Shown here one piece after another: positions 21,081-30,682 of a stretch of 64,000 nt of DNA (the first letter of the stretch is position 1; each line of letters opens with the position of its first letter). Source of the DNA: Moesziomyces globuligerus (lineage: Eukaryota > Basidiomycota > Ustilaginomycetes > Ustilaginales > Ustilaginaceae); the NCBI GenBank assembly GCA_030849465.1, contig JARVLF010000009.1:186001-250000 (forward strand), written 5' to 3'. Made by a program: the position numbers and the translations under genes. The notes below the pieces were generated by a model, which saw only the letters and a program-made list of their open reading frames with translations, was not told the DNA's origin and searched no databases.

Positions 21081-23657
21081 TTAGAAGAGATGCACGGCCT
21101 GGGTCATAGGCAGCTCATCGGCCGGCGGAACGGTCAACAGCCTACCGGCATCGGTGACCTCGTAGGTCTCCGGATCGACCTTGAGGTCCGGGGTGTGGGT
21201 GTTGAGTTTCATGTCCTTCTTGCTCACCGACCTGCAGCCCTTGACGGCTTCGGTGCGTTTGCGGAGGCCGTAGCTCTGGACGATGCCCTGTGCGAGCGAG
21301 ACCTGGGAGACGAAGAGGATCGAGTTGTGCGGCGCAGCGTTGGCGTTGGCACCGTGCATGGGTCGGCCGTAGATGGGCTGGACCGTGGGGATCGAGGCGT
21401 TGGCATCGCCCATCTGCGCCCAGGCGACCTGGCCGCCCTTGAGGACAAACTCGGGGCGCGTGCCAAAGTTGGCGGGGAGGTAGAAGACCAGATCGGCGAG
21501 CTTGCCCGGTTCGATCGAGCCGATGCGGTGCGCGACGCCGTGCACGAGCGCGGGGTTGATGGTATACTTGGCCACGTACCGCTTGATGCGCAGATTATCA
21601 GGCTGCGCTTCGCCCGCTTCCGGAACTCGCAAGGTGGTGGAAGTGGTCGAGGTGGTGGTGGGAAGAGGGCCGGTGAGCGAGGCCATTTTGGAGGCGGTGC
21701 GCCAGGTGCGAGAGACCACCTCGCCGATCCGACCCATGGCCTGCGAGTCGGAGCTGATCATCGAGATGGCACCCGAGTCCTGGAGCACGTCTTCGGCCGC
21801 GACGGTCTCGGCGCGGATGCGCGAGTCGGCAAACGCCACATCCTCGACAATGTCCTTGGACAGATGGTGGCACACCATGAGCATGTCCAGATGCTCGTCC
21901 AGCGTGTTCTTGGCATACGGCCGCGTCGGATTCGTCGAGCTCGGCAGCACGTTTGTCTCGCCACAGACACGGATGATGTCCGGCGCATGACCGCCGCCCG
22001 CGCCCTCGGAATGGTACGTGTGGATCGTCCGCCCCTTGAACGCCGCCAGCGTGCCCTCGACAAAGCACGACTCGTTGAGCGTGTCCGTGTGGATGTTGCA
22101 CTGCACGTCGTACTTGTCGCACACGGTCAGGCACGCGTCGATCACCGCCGGCGTCGCACCCCAGTCCTCGTGGATCTTGAGACCCGCGCATCCGGCCTTG
22201 ATCTGGTCCTCGAGTCCAGGCAGGCCCGAGTCGTTGCCCTTGCCCGTAAAGGCAAAGTTGAGCGGCACGCCGTCGGTGGCGATCATCATGTTGCGCAGCT
22301 GGTCCTGGCCGGGCGTGCAGGTCGTCGCGCTCGAGCCGGCCGTGGGGCCCGTGCCGCCGCCGATGAGCGTGGTGATGCCCGTGGCAAGCGCCTCCTCGTG
22401 CAGGTCCGGACAGATGTAGTGCACGTGCGCATCGATGGCGCCTGCGGTCACAATGTACTTCTCGCCGGCAACCACCTCGGTGCACGAGCCAATGACGAGG
22501 TTGGGGTCGACGCCATCCATGATGGCCGGATTGCCCGCCTTGCCGATGCCGACAATGTGGCCGTTGCGGATGCCGATGTCCGCCTTGACGATCCCCCACC
22601 AGTCGACGATAAGTGCGTTGATCACCACCACGTCGAGCACCGCCGAGTCCGCCCTCCCGCTCGCCTGACCCATGCCATCCCGAATCACCTTGCCGCCGCC
22701 GAACTTGAGCTCGTCACCGTACACCGTATAGTCCTTCTCGACCTCGAGCCAGAGCGGGCTGTCGGCCAGACGGACGCGGTCGCCGACGGTCGGGCCGTAC
22801 AGCGCCACGTACGCCTCGCGGGACAACTCGAACGGCGCGGGCGGCGAGCCACCAGCGGGGTCCGGGACGGGTTCGTCGGCAAAGCCAGCTGCTCGGATGC
22901 GTTTGGTCAGCGCAGCTTTGGCGTCTGCTGAAGCTAGGAATTCGTCGAGCGGGCCCGAGGCGAGATTGTTGCCTCCGGCGAGGATCTTGGTGCCGCCGAC
23001 CTGGACGAGCGTGACGTTCTTGGCGTCGCCGGGCTCGAAGCGGATCGCCGTGCCGGCGGCGATGTCGAGGCGCTTGCCCAGCGCCAGCAGCCGTGGGAAC
23101 GAGAGCGCCGCGTTGACCTCGAGGAAGGGATAGTGTGAGCCGACCTGGATTGGCCTGTCTCCCGTATTGGTCACCTTGACCACGACGCGCTCGCGCTTTG
23201 GGCACATCTGAATGGGCGGTGCGCCCTTGGGCGTCACGAGTGCTCCCGGGAGTACGGCCGCGGCTTCGGCCGGCGGGGCGGTCTCGAAGACGCTGGGATC
23301 AGGCGCGGGGAAGAAGCTCGAGTAGAGAGCGGCATGGATGTCGCCGCGTTCGGTGCAAACGGGGCTGTGGACGGTGACGAGGAAGGTTCCGTCGAGGAAG
23401 GTGCCTTCGACCATGACTTCGTGGAGGAGTTCGGCGACACCGGGCAGCACATGGCAGCGGCCGAGGAGCGTCTTTCCGTGTTGCATGAGCTCGGCCACCG
23501 TGTGTTCGCCGTCGCGGATGCGCTCCTGCAGGACGGTAGCGATGAGTGCGGTGGCCTCGGTCTGGTTGAGGCGGACGCCGCGGGCGAGGCGCTTCTGCGC
23601 TAGCGTGCCTGCATGGTGGAGCAGCAGCTTGTCGCGTTCGCGCGGCAGCAGATGCAT
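21081..23657 (-). CDS. URE1: Urease
   Basis: A single exon of 858 residues has the fungal and plant arrangement in which the gamma, beta and alpha units are fused. The gamma part opens with [17 protein letters not shown]. The beta part includes [19 protein letters not shown]. In the alpha part the nickel site is complete: [13 protein letters not shown] gives Hx[11 protein letters not shown] gives the carbamylated lysine, HTDTLNES and [18 protein letters not shown] give further histidines, and [10 protein letters not shown] gives the aspartate. The mobile flap [10 protein letters not shown] carries the usual Cys-His. A short Thr-rich insert (TTTSTTSTT) lies between TWRTASKM and [15 protein letters not shown]. 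The enzyme hydrolyses urea to ammonia and carbamate in the cytosol and needs UreD/F/G-type accessory proteins, none of which are in this window. Confidence 0.97.
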   Translation of the reverse strand: MHLLPRERDKLLLHHAGTLAQKRLARGVRLNQTEATALIATVLQERIRDGEHTVAELMQHGKTLLGRCHVLPGVAELLHEVMVEGTFLDGTFLVTVHSPVCTERGDIHAALYSSFFPAPDPSVFETAPPAEAAAVLPGALVTPKGAPPIQMCPKRERVVVKVTNTGDRPIQVGSHYPFLEVNAALSFPRLLALGKRLDIAAGTAIRFEPGDAKNVTLVQVGGTKILAGGNNLASGPLDEFLASADAKAALTKRIRAAGFADEPVPDPAGGSPPAPFELSREAYVALYGPTVGDRVRLADSPLWLEVEKDYTVYGDELKFGGGKVIRDGMGQASGRADSAVLDVVVINALIVDWWGIVKADIGIRNGHIVGIGKAGNPAIMDGVDPNLVIGSCTEVVAGEKYIVTAGAIDAHVHYICPDLHEEALATGITTLIGGGTGPTAGSSATTCTPGQDQLRNMMIATDGVPLNFAFTGKGNDSGLPGLEDQIKAGCAGLKIHEDWGATPAVIDACLTVCDKYDVQCNIHTDTLNESCFVEGTLAAFKGRTIHTYHSEGAGGGHAPDIIRVCGETNVLPSSTNPTRPYAKNTLDEHLDMLMVCHHLSKDIVEDVAFADSRIRAETVAAEDVLQDSGAISMISSDSQAMGRIGEVVSRTWRTASKMASLTGPLPTTTSTTSTTLRVPEAGEAQPDNLRIKRYVAKYTINPALVHGVAHRIGSIEPGKLADLVFYLPANFGTRPEFVLKGGQVAWAQMGDANASIPTVQPIYGRPMHGANANAAPHNSILFVSQVSLAQGIVQSYGLRKRTEAVKGCRSVSKKDMKLNTHTPDLKVDPETYEVTDAGRLLTVPPADELPMTQAVHLF

Positions 23658-23995
23658 CGTGCAGCTTTGAATGCGCTCGAGAAATCAAGCTCTTGCTAAA
23701 GGGGCAAAGGTAGCAGTACGAGATGAAGTGGGTCGAGGAGCAAGGTAGAGTTTGAGCCAAAAGCGAGGGAAGCCTCGCCGGCGGGTCAGGGTCCGTGCCC
23801 AAGCGATAAGGATGTTCCGCTCTAACATGTTCCGAGCGCGTGGTCTCGCGTGGCACTCGTTTCCGTATCCCGGAATCCGCGTTCCGGCGTACGAGCGTTT
23901 GGATTTGGGGACCACTCCAGACCCTGGCCGCTTGGGCCGTGGTAGCACACCACACTCTCATCCCGACCTTGATCTCTTGATCCGCAGCGGGTTCA
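23658..23995. promoter_or_regulatory. Divergent promoter of urease and flavin reductase-like gene
   Basis: This 338-bp region between two divergent starts contains GATAAG at 23805-23810, a canonical site for fungal GATA nitrogen regulators (AreA/Nit2 type). A 6-mer is common by chance, so the link to nitrogen control is only plausible. Confidence 0.35.
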
Positions 23996-24775
23996 ATGAC
24001 GCTGTGTGCTATGGCGAGCGCACGCGCCTCGACGTCGCGGCTGCAGCTCGACTGCACTCGCGCGGGGCGACTCGAGCGCATGCTCGTGCGCGCGCCTGCT
24101 CGACGCTGCTTCTCCATCGGCGCCCCATCTCGCGGGGCGACACAGCCTGTGCTGCAGGAGGAGGGGACGATATCGGAGCGCATACGAGCTCTCATGCGCT
24201 CCTCGGCGCAACCTGTTGCACTCGTCACCACGCTGCTACCGCCTACGGGCACGCAAACGCACGTGCACGCGGCGACACTCTCGAGCTTCTCGTCGGTCTC
24301 GCTCGATCCGAACCTGGTGTGCTTCTCGATGCGCACGCCTTCCAAACTCGCCGCCGCCCTTGAACATCACGTCGCCAAGCGCACCAGCGAGCGCGAGGTC
24401 GATCTGGTCGTCAACGTCCTCACCCACTCCCAGGCGGGCGTCGCTGCAGCATATGCAAAGCCGGGAACACCACCATTGCCCTATCCGATTCCGGGGCATG
24501 TGGAGCATCCACTCCAGAAGGTAGGCCTCGTGCAACTCGAAGCGGCACCGCAGGGACCACCTGCTCTGGACAAGGCGCTGGGCGCATTGGCCTGCCAAGT
24601 GGTCGACGCCATCCCGCTCGCAAAGTACGCCGAGACGCCACCGGCACAGTCGGAGTCAAGCAGCGTGCTGTACATCGCGCGCGTGCTCCACGTCCACCTC
24701 ACCGACACCGCGCCTTCCGCACAGCCGCTCGTCTACCACCACCAGCAGTTCGTCTCCACCACCGCTGCGAGATGA
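23996..24775 (+). CDS. Flavin reductase-like FMN-binding protein, probably mitochondrial
   Basis: A single exon of 259 residues; an alternative ATG lies five codons in (24011). The first 45 residues are rich in Arg, Ser and Ala (RLQLDCTRAGRLERMLVRAPARRCFSIG) and look like a mitochondrial presequence. The rest is the flavin reductase-like, FMN-binding split barrel: ALMRSSAQPVALVTTLLPP, HAATLSSFSSVSLDPNLVCFSM, EVDLVVNVLTHSQAGVAAAYA and SSSVLYIARVLHVHL. The proline and serine pattern in SLDPNLVCFSMR is typical of the family. Members reduce flavin with NAD(P)H or act as partners of flavin-dependent oxygenases; the partner here is unknown. The stop is 54 bp from the stop of the serine O-acyltransferase on the other strand. 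Confidence 0.8.
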   Translation: MTLCAMASARASTSRLQLDCTRAGRLERMLVRAPARRCFSIGAPSRGATQPVLQEEGTISERIRALMRSSAQPVALVTTLLPPTGTQTHVHAATLSSFSSVSLDPNLVCFSMRTPSKLAAALEHHVAKRTSEREVDLVVNVLTHSQAGVAAAYAKPGTPPLPYPIPGHVEHPLQKVGLVQLEAAPQGPPALDKALGALACQVVDAIPLAKYAETPPAQSESSSVLYIARVLHVHLTDTAPSAQPLVYHHQQFVSTTAAR

Positions 24776-24829
24776 AGTACGCAATTTGCACAAGACGAAA
24801 CAGTGACATGCAAGAATGTTGGTATCTTC

Positions 24830-26497
24830 CTACTCGAGGAAGCCGCGGATGGCGCCGCCTACGTTGGGGACGTCGATGAGGAAGCTATCGTGGCCATGTG
24901 GGGCGTCGAGTTCGTAGTAGCGGACCGAGTCGTTGCCGTTGAGGCGGAGGCACTCTGCGATCTCGCGCTGCTGTTCGACGGGGAAGAGGATGTCACTCTG
25001 GACGCCGATGACGAGCGTTGGGATATGAGACAGCCTAGCCATGCCTCTGGCCAGCGCGGGAACGTACGCATGTGCAGCGGGCGACGAGAGCGTACTGATA
25101 TGCTGCCTCTTTCTCGGCCTCGGTGCGGGCGGTGGGGTATGTGAGACCGAGAGGCCCGCCTCCGCCTGACCATGTGCGGCGGTACGACGACGTTCGAGGT
25201 CGGCGAGCGCATGATCGGACATGTCGAACAGATCCATCGCCTTGGAGATGTAGATGAGCGAGTTGGCGTCGTACTTGAGGCAGAACTGTTCACCCTGATG
25301 GTCGAGATACGTCTCGATGAGAAAGTCGGGGCACAGCGCTGGGTCCAGCTCGTTGTGCTCGTCCTGCGGACCTACGCGACGCGCGCGGCCGAACCTCTGC
25401 TCCCACTCGGGCCCGGACCGGTAGGTGAAGGTGGCGATCTGGCGAGCAAGCTTCATACCCGTGTGCGGCGGGAGCGAGCCCGGGTTGTAGTAGAAGCCGC
25501 GGTTCCAGTTCGGGTCGCTCATCAGCACGCTGCGCTGCGCATACCGGAGCGCGATGCTGGCCGGCGCACTGCGTGCACATCCGCTGATCGATACCAGCCT
25601 CTGCACCCTATCTCTCTCGAGGTGCGCAGCAGCGATGCTCTGCATACCGCCCATGGAGCTGCCCACGCTCGCGTAGAGCGTCTGGATCTCGAGATGGTCG
25701 AGCAGCGCGAACTGAGCACGCACCATGTCGAAGACGCTGAGGATGGGGAAGCGCGTCGCATACGCTGCGCCACTCGCATCGAGCGGATGAGGCGACGAGG
25801 GGCCGGTGGAGCCGTAGCATCCGCCGAGGACGTTTGTGCAGATGACGAAGAAGCGGTTGGTGTCGAGCGGCTTGTTGGGTCCTACAAAGTCCTCCCACCA
25901 GCCCTTGGCTGGATTCGACGGCGTAGAAGCTGCATGCGATGAGGCGGAGAGACCCGTGTGCAGCAAGATGGCGTTGGAGCGGTCGGCGTTGAGCGTGCCC
26001 CAGGTCTCGTACGCGAGGTGGAACTCGGGCAATTCGCCGCCATAGTCGAGCTTGAACGGCTGCGGGTGGTGGTAGAGCTGGTAGCCGCTGACGACCTTGG
26101 TGTACGAGGGCTCGGGTCCGGACTCGTCGACCTCCGCGGCGCTGGCTGCGGCATCGGTGAGCTGAGGCGAGCCGAGTTGGCTGCGGAGCCGCTGCTCGCG
26201 TGCCTCGTTGGCGTCGACGCAGGGAAAGGCGACCGAGGGATCGGTCGAAGAAGGCGTGCTGCAGAGAGACGATGCCGTGTCAGCTTGGGCCTGTGCGCGG
26301 GCCTGGGCGGCGAGACGCTGCAGCTTCTCGCCGCGACGTTCGTTGGCATCGACGCACGAGAATTCGGGTTTGGCGTGCACCGAGCTGGACGACGAGGGTG
26401 CCGTTGTGCGCGCCGAGGTGTGCAGCAGCGCCACGCGGCTCGACGACGACGCGAGCGCGCGCACCGAGGAAAGCAGCCGCAACGATGCTCGCGACAT
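24830..26497 (-). CDS. CYS2: Serine O-acetyl/succinyltransferase, mitochondrial (CysA/Cys2 type)
   Basis: A single exon of 555 residues from ATG at 26497, giving the presequence [20 protein letters not shown]; the frame is open to an upstream ATG at 26572. The core is a MetX-type alpha/beta hydrolase: [50 protein letters not shown], the nucleophile in [13 protein letters not shown] near residue 281, Asp in [11 protein letters not shown] and His in DAPHGHDSF. The SVGSSMGGM form and mitochondrial leader point to the fungal serine acyltransferases (Aspergillus CysA, fission yeast Cys2) rather than homoserine acetyltransferase Met2. The product feeds cysteine synthase. The motif F-x-CVDANE occurs twice, near residues 48 and 92; I recall one such motif in relatives. 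A loop of about 45 residues before the last strand is low-complexity. The gene is divergent from a methionine sulfoxide reductase. Confidence 0.85.
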   Translation of the reverse strand: MSRASLRLLSSVRALASSSSRVALLHTSARTTAPSSSSSVHAKPEFSCVDANERRGEKLQRLAAQARAQAQADTASSLCSTPSSTDPSVAFPCVDANEAREQRLRSQLGSPQLTDAAASAAEVDESGPEPSYTKVVSGYQLYHHPQPFKLDYGGELPEFHLAYETWGTLNADRSNAILLHTGLSASSHAASTPSNPAKGWWEDFVGPNKPLDTNRFFVICTNVLGGCYGSTGPSSPHPLDASGAAYATRFPILSVFDMVRAQFALLDHLEIQTLYASVGSSMGGMQSIAAAHLERDRVQRLVSISGCARSAPASIALRYAQRSVLMSDPNWNRGFYYNPGSLPPHTGMKLARQIATFTYRSGPEWEQRFGRARRVGPQDEHNELDPALCPDFLIETYLDHQGEQFCLKYDANSLIYISKAMDLFDMSDHALADLERRRTAAHGQAEAGLSVSHTPPPAPRPRKRQHISTLSSPAAHAYVPALARGMARLSHIPTLVIGVQSDILFPVEQQREIAECLRLNGNDSVRYYELDAPHGHDSFLIDVPNVGGAIRGFLE

Positions 26498-26942
26498 GGT
26501 CTCGTGTGCGGGTCGTCGAGCGAAGCCAGCGAAGCCAGCGATGTCTGGTGATGGACGAGAAGCAAAAGGCAAGCAGGCTCGAGTGGAGGCCCCAAGACAC
26601 TTGCCGGTGCCTGACTCCGGGCGTCGGCGGCTACTTTGTTCGCGGCCTTAAGATCGCATCCGCGGACCCTGACTGTCTCTCTTTTCTTCTGCCGGTGCTG
26701 CTGCTCAGCACGCTCCGCACGCTCGGCTCGGAAATCGGCCAATTTGTCTGGCGGCGATGGCGTGATTGGACGTGCGGATTTCGGCACATTTCAACGAGGC
26801 GCACTGACACTTCACCCGCAGCTCGGCTTTGCACTTCTTCGAGCGGCCAACACTTTTTTCAACCGTTTAGTTCCTTCCGCCTTGCTTTGCTCGTCCTACA
26901 CGCCTCGATCTCGCACTCGACCACCTCGGCACAACATTCAAG
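26498..26942. promoter_or_regulatory. Divergent promoter between two sulfur-metabolism genes
   Basis: This 445-bp region separates the serine O-acyltransferase and free methionine sulfoxide reductase starts. The strip before 26943 is pyrimidine-rich, as in a leader. I see no clear sulfur-regulator site. Confidence 0.45.
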
Positions 26943-27692
26943 ATGGTTCAGTAAGTCGCACTGCTTTCCATTGCTTCGATGCGCGTTCTCGTTCACTAGG
27001 CTGACGGAGCTGTGGTGCTGCGTGGGGTTCTTAGTGCGGATGCGGCAGCGCTGCCGTCGTACGTGCAGAGCAAGGCGGATTTCTACGACCATCTCGAGTC
27101 GTCGCTCTCTGGGCTCGTCGATCCGGGCACCGACTGGGTCTCGGCGCTCTCGAATGCAGCTTCTCTCATCTATGCGTCGATGAACCGCTTCCCGGCGTGG
27201 AGCGACAAGCGCATCAACTGGGCCGGCTTCTACCTGCTCTCGCCCCTCATGCCCTCCGAGCTCGCAGCGAGGAAGCCGAGGAAGCAGCCGACGCTCCTCC
27301 TGGGGCCGTTCAACGGCTTGCCGGCGTGTCAGCTCATCCAGTCCGTACCGGGGCGCGGCGTGTGCGCGGATGCGTCGGCGCTGCTGCCCCCGCGCGTGGT
27401 GCGCGTCGCAGACACAGAGGCCTACCCGGGCCACATTGCTTGCGACTCGCTCTCGCGTTCCGAAATCGTCGTCCCCCTCGTCGTGCACCGCTCTCGCCTC
27501 GCTAAGGTCCACCAAGCAGCCCTAGAGCACCAGGACCAGGACGATAGGTCTTGGGCAGGCAGAGGCAGCGACGACAAGATCATCATCGGCGTCCTCGATA
27601 TCGACTGTGAGGCACTCCAAGGCTTCGACGCCGAGGACGAGGCTCGCCTCCAGAAGATCGCCGACCTCCTCGTCGCCCGCTCCGCATGGTGA
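26943..27692 (+). CDS. Free methionine-(R)-sulfoxide reductase (GAF domain)
   Basis: The first coding exon is only 8 bases (26943-26950, ATG GTT CA). An 84-bp intron (GTAAGT...CTTAG, with CTGAC inside) joins it to exon 2 (27035-27692), giving 221 residues that begin MVHADAAALPSYVQSKADF. The fRMsr signature is complete: DWVSALSNAASLIYASM, INWAGFYLL, LLLGPFNGLPACQLI, GRGVCADAS, YPGHIACDSLSRSEIVVPL and IIGVLDIDCEALQGF. The catalytic cysteines are those of ACQLI, GVCAD and HIACD. The enzyme reduces free Met-R-sulfoxide in the cytosol with thioredoxin. Basic and polar inserts (ELAARKPRKQP, HQDQDDRSWAGRG) make it longer than the yeast protein of about 180 residues. The stop is 99 bp from the seipin stop on the other strand. 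Confidence 0.9.
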
Positions 27693-27791
27693 CCTGACCG
27701 CCAGCCGTCCCAGACGACTCGCACCATACCCCTCCATAGACCTGCTCTGCGTTCGAATAATCACATTGTCAACCTCTTCCGCATGCCGCGC

Positions 27792-30118
27792 CTACTCAGT
27801 GCGACTGGTCGAAGCGCCCGTGGCTGTGGTCGTCGCGCCGAACGAGCGCACCGTTCGCGCACCCGACGTCGTCGACTGTTTTCCCCGCGGTAAGCAAGGA
27901 ATGGTCACAGCGTCAGCACATTTCACTCGCACATCCAGGTCGCTCTCTTGCTCTGCTCGGTACTTACGCCGCCGACAGTGCTTTGAGCCGTGCCTTCGTC
28001 CTTGTCGTTGGCGCGCGATGCGCCCGAGGGGCTTCCGTCGCCCGATCCCGACTCGCCTTCGAGGTCTTCCCATGGATCCGTCTCTCCCCCGGTCCCCGCC
28101 GATGCCGCTGTGGCCGCTGCTGTTGCTGCCGCTGCTGCTCTGCTCGACGGTCGCGACTCGCCTGTGAGACTACCACCTACGTCGGTCTCCTCCTCGGTCT
28201 CTTCGTCGAGCCGGTCGAGCACCCTGCGCGAGAGCTGAATCTCGGAGAGCTCCTCGGGCGAGATTGGAGACGTGGGATCAACGATCTCCATCAGTCCTTC
28301 AGCTCCCATCACTGTGCCTGCACTGGTTCCCACGCCGCTCGCCGCGCCCATGCGCCGTGCCTCGAGCACGTCGCGCATGCGCGACTGTCGGATCGCCTCG
28401 GCCAGATCCGCCGCGTCCTTCGCCTCGAGACTCTCGAGCGACCGCAGCCGCCTCTGCTCTTGCTCCTCCTCGTCCTCTGCCGCCAGCCTCACATCCTCGT
28501 CGTCGAACTCCTCCGTCTTGATCCGGGGCAGGCCCGAGTCGTAGTCGCGCTTGAACCTCCGTCGCGTTTCGGTTTCGGTTTCGGTCTCGTCCTCGTCCGA
28601 GCGTCCTTCGTCGCGTCGACCATGGCGCCGCTCGAACGATGTCGACTCTTCGCCCGACGGCGTGGTGTCCGGCTCGGTCTTGGCGCTCGCCTCACCCTCG
28701 TCCTCGTCGCCCTCATGGGGGCGACGACGTCCGCCGCCGTACCGCGATGGCTTGCCGTGCTGGAAGTGCTCCTCTGTCTCGAGCGAGATGGGCGAGACGG
28801 TCATGGAGCTCGTGTAGATGGCCGCGACGGCCCACAGCGTGAGCGCAGTCGACATCTCGAAGGCGAGGAAGAGCGTGGTGAAGGTGAAGAACGAGAGCAG
28901 CGGAAAGTGGTACATGAAGAAGCGCAGACCCGTGAGGTGTGCGTCAAAGCGCAGGCTCGCGCTGTACGTCTGCAGCTCGCCGCGGCTCGAGTGCGACCCC
29001 ACCGCGAGCGGCACGACTTTGCCGTTACCAGGAAGCGTGTGGATGCCGGCGAGCGTGTTGTGGTTGCCGCCGTACATCCAAAACTTGTCCGCATCTGCTC
29101 TTCCAACACTCAGCTGGCCGTGAGTCACCTTGCGGTCCGAGCGCGGATCGGGCGGGGTGGAGGAGAGCGGCGGCGCATACGACGACGGACGCAGCACGGC
29201 TCGGCGCAGCAGCGGGATGCGCAAGAGCTGCGAGTTGGCAGGTGCAGGGTTAGCAGGCGCATTGCGCGAGACGAGCTGCGAGAGCGACGAGACCGCACGC
29301 AGCGGAGCCGCCGAGTAGGTGAGAAGCGTGGGCTTGGAGACGTGGAAGACGGAGCGTTCGGCCTTGCTCTTGAGGTCGAGATCGACCATGAAATTGCCGA
29401 GATCCAGGTTGGCCTGGTTGAGCGGCACCGAGAGCTCAAGCGTGACGTCGTACGCCTGATCTTGGGCAAAGAATTCGCCCGTGATGTCGGAGGAAGGATT
29501 GTAAGAGGACGATGAGACTATGGGCTCGCGAAGCTGGTTGCTCGGCCCCGAGGACGCAAAGTCGAGATTCGCAAAGGGAGGTCGATCGTGCCCGTACTGA
29601 AGCCAGATCTCTTTGCGCAGGCCGACGTCGGGAACCCACGCACGATAAAAGCCGACGTAGCTGATGACGGCGGCGGCGAGAGCGAACCAGAAGATGGTGG
29701 CGAGCACACCCAGACGCACGACGATGCGATGGGTTCTTGGGGAGAGAATGACATCGCGCGTTGCCCTGAGCAGCTGCGATACGGGAGCGAGGAGGAAGCG
29801 ATCTACGAGCAGCGACGGCCACTGTTGGATGGGAGGCAGCGAAGCGATCCAGTTGGCGAGATCCACCAGCGGTGGCAGCAGCGGTGGCTCGGGCACCGGT
29901 TGCGACGTCCATACTGGCGTGCCACTCGAATAGGCCCGAGATGGTGGCGGCGGGATTCCCTGCTGCTGCTGCTGGTGCTGCTGCTGCTGTTGTTGCTGCT
30001 GATACTGACGCCATTGCTGTTCCTGCTGCTGCTGTTGCTGGTGGGACGAGATGCGCTGGTAGCGGGTATTGAGGTCAGAGGATGACCTCCGACCCTGAGC
30101 TGGATTCGAGTACGACAT
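27792..30118 (-). CDS. SEI1: Seipin-like ER membrane protein, extended
   Basis: Exon 1 (27968-30118) and exon 2 (27792-27875) are joined over a 92-bp intron (GTAAGT...AACAG, CTGAC branch site), giving 744 residues; reading through the intron would end at 27923. After a glutamine-rich N-terminus (residues about 26-53) comes a first membrane segment near 133-155 (RLGVLATIFWFALAAAVISY). A lumenal seipin domain follows, with YDVTLELSVPLNQANLDLGNF and MVDLDLKSK. A second membrane segment lies near 400-435 (YHFPLLSFFTFTTLFLAFEM). Seipin forms rings at ER-lipid droplet contacts and controls droplet growth. The lumenal domain carries an insert of about 60 residues (LRIPLLRRAVLRPSSYAPP onward). A 300-residue acidic, disordered cytosolic tail follows, with blocks such as DEDETETETE. 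Typical fungal seipins are 250-450 residues long, so this one is unusual in size. Confidence 0.87.
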
Positions 30119-30682
30119 GGTTGGCAGGGTATCAGTTCATGGTATCGCAGGGCAGGATCAAGTCGTCGCGGTGTAATGGTAGCAAGCAAGCAAGCAAGCA
30201 AGCTTCGACGACAGCCAGGCGACGTTGGCTCGGTCGCATGGCTGGCTGAGCCGTGCGTTTGGGGCTTGCGATAGTCTGGCCAAGGCGTGTGAAACCAACG
30301 TTGTTTCCACGCGTCGAAAGCTGCAGCCGAGAGAGAGAGAAAGGCTGCTCCACATGCACGCGTCGTTCAGATGTGTCATCCGCCGACCTCACACTCGTAC
30401 ATGGATTAAACGCTTCAAGTGTTGGTCTCTTTGACACTCCGCCAACCGCGCATGCTGTACCTGCAAGGTTCGTCGTGGCTTGGCCTTCATCATCATTGCT
30501 ACTGTAGCCCCACCGGCAGCTCAGCTCTGCACACTTGGCCGACCGTGCTCTGCTACAAGTCAAGTCATCTGCTGCTGCGCCGCTCACCGCCATGTTCTCA
30601 CCTGCATCCCCTCGTTTGGCCTAACCCTCCCCTCGTGCATCCTGGGCCCGGTCACACCAGGACAAGCGAGCGGTGCCTCGAC
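30119..30682. promoter_or_regulatory. Divergent promoter of seipin and GH92 mannosidase
   Basis: This 564-bp region separates two starts. It contains five AAGC units (30184-30203) in what should be the seipin leader. No other site is recognised. Confidence 0.45.
30184..30203. repeat. AAGC tetranucleotide repeat, five copies
   Basis: Five perfect AAGC units lie about 70 bp before the seipin start codon, on the side of its leader. Confidence 0.85.

Noticed and set aside
16292..24775. A secondary-metabolite cluster around the oxygenase, amidase and flavin reductase
   Set aside because: There is no polyketide, peptide or terpene synthase, P450, transporter or cluster regulator, and the interspersed genes are housekeeping.
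30165..30200. GGTGTAATGGTAGC resembling a tRNA box A
   Set aside because: It is followed by an AAGC microsatellite and no box B at a proper distance.
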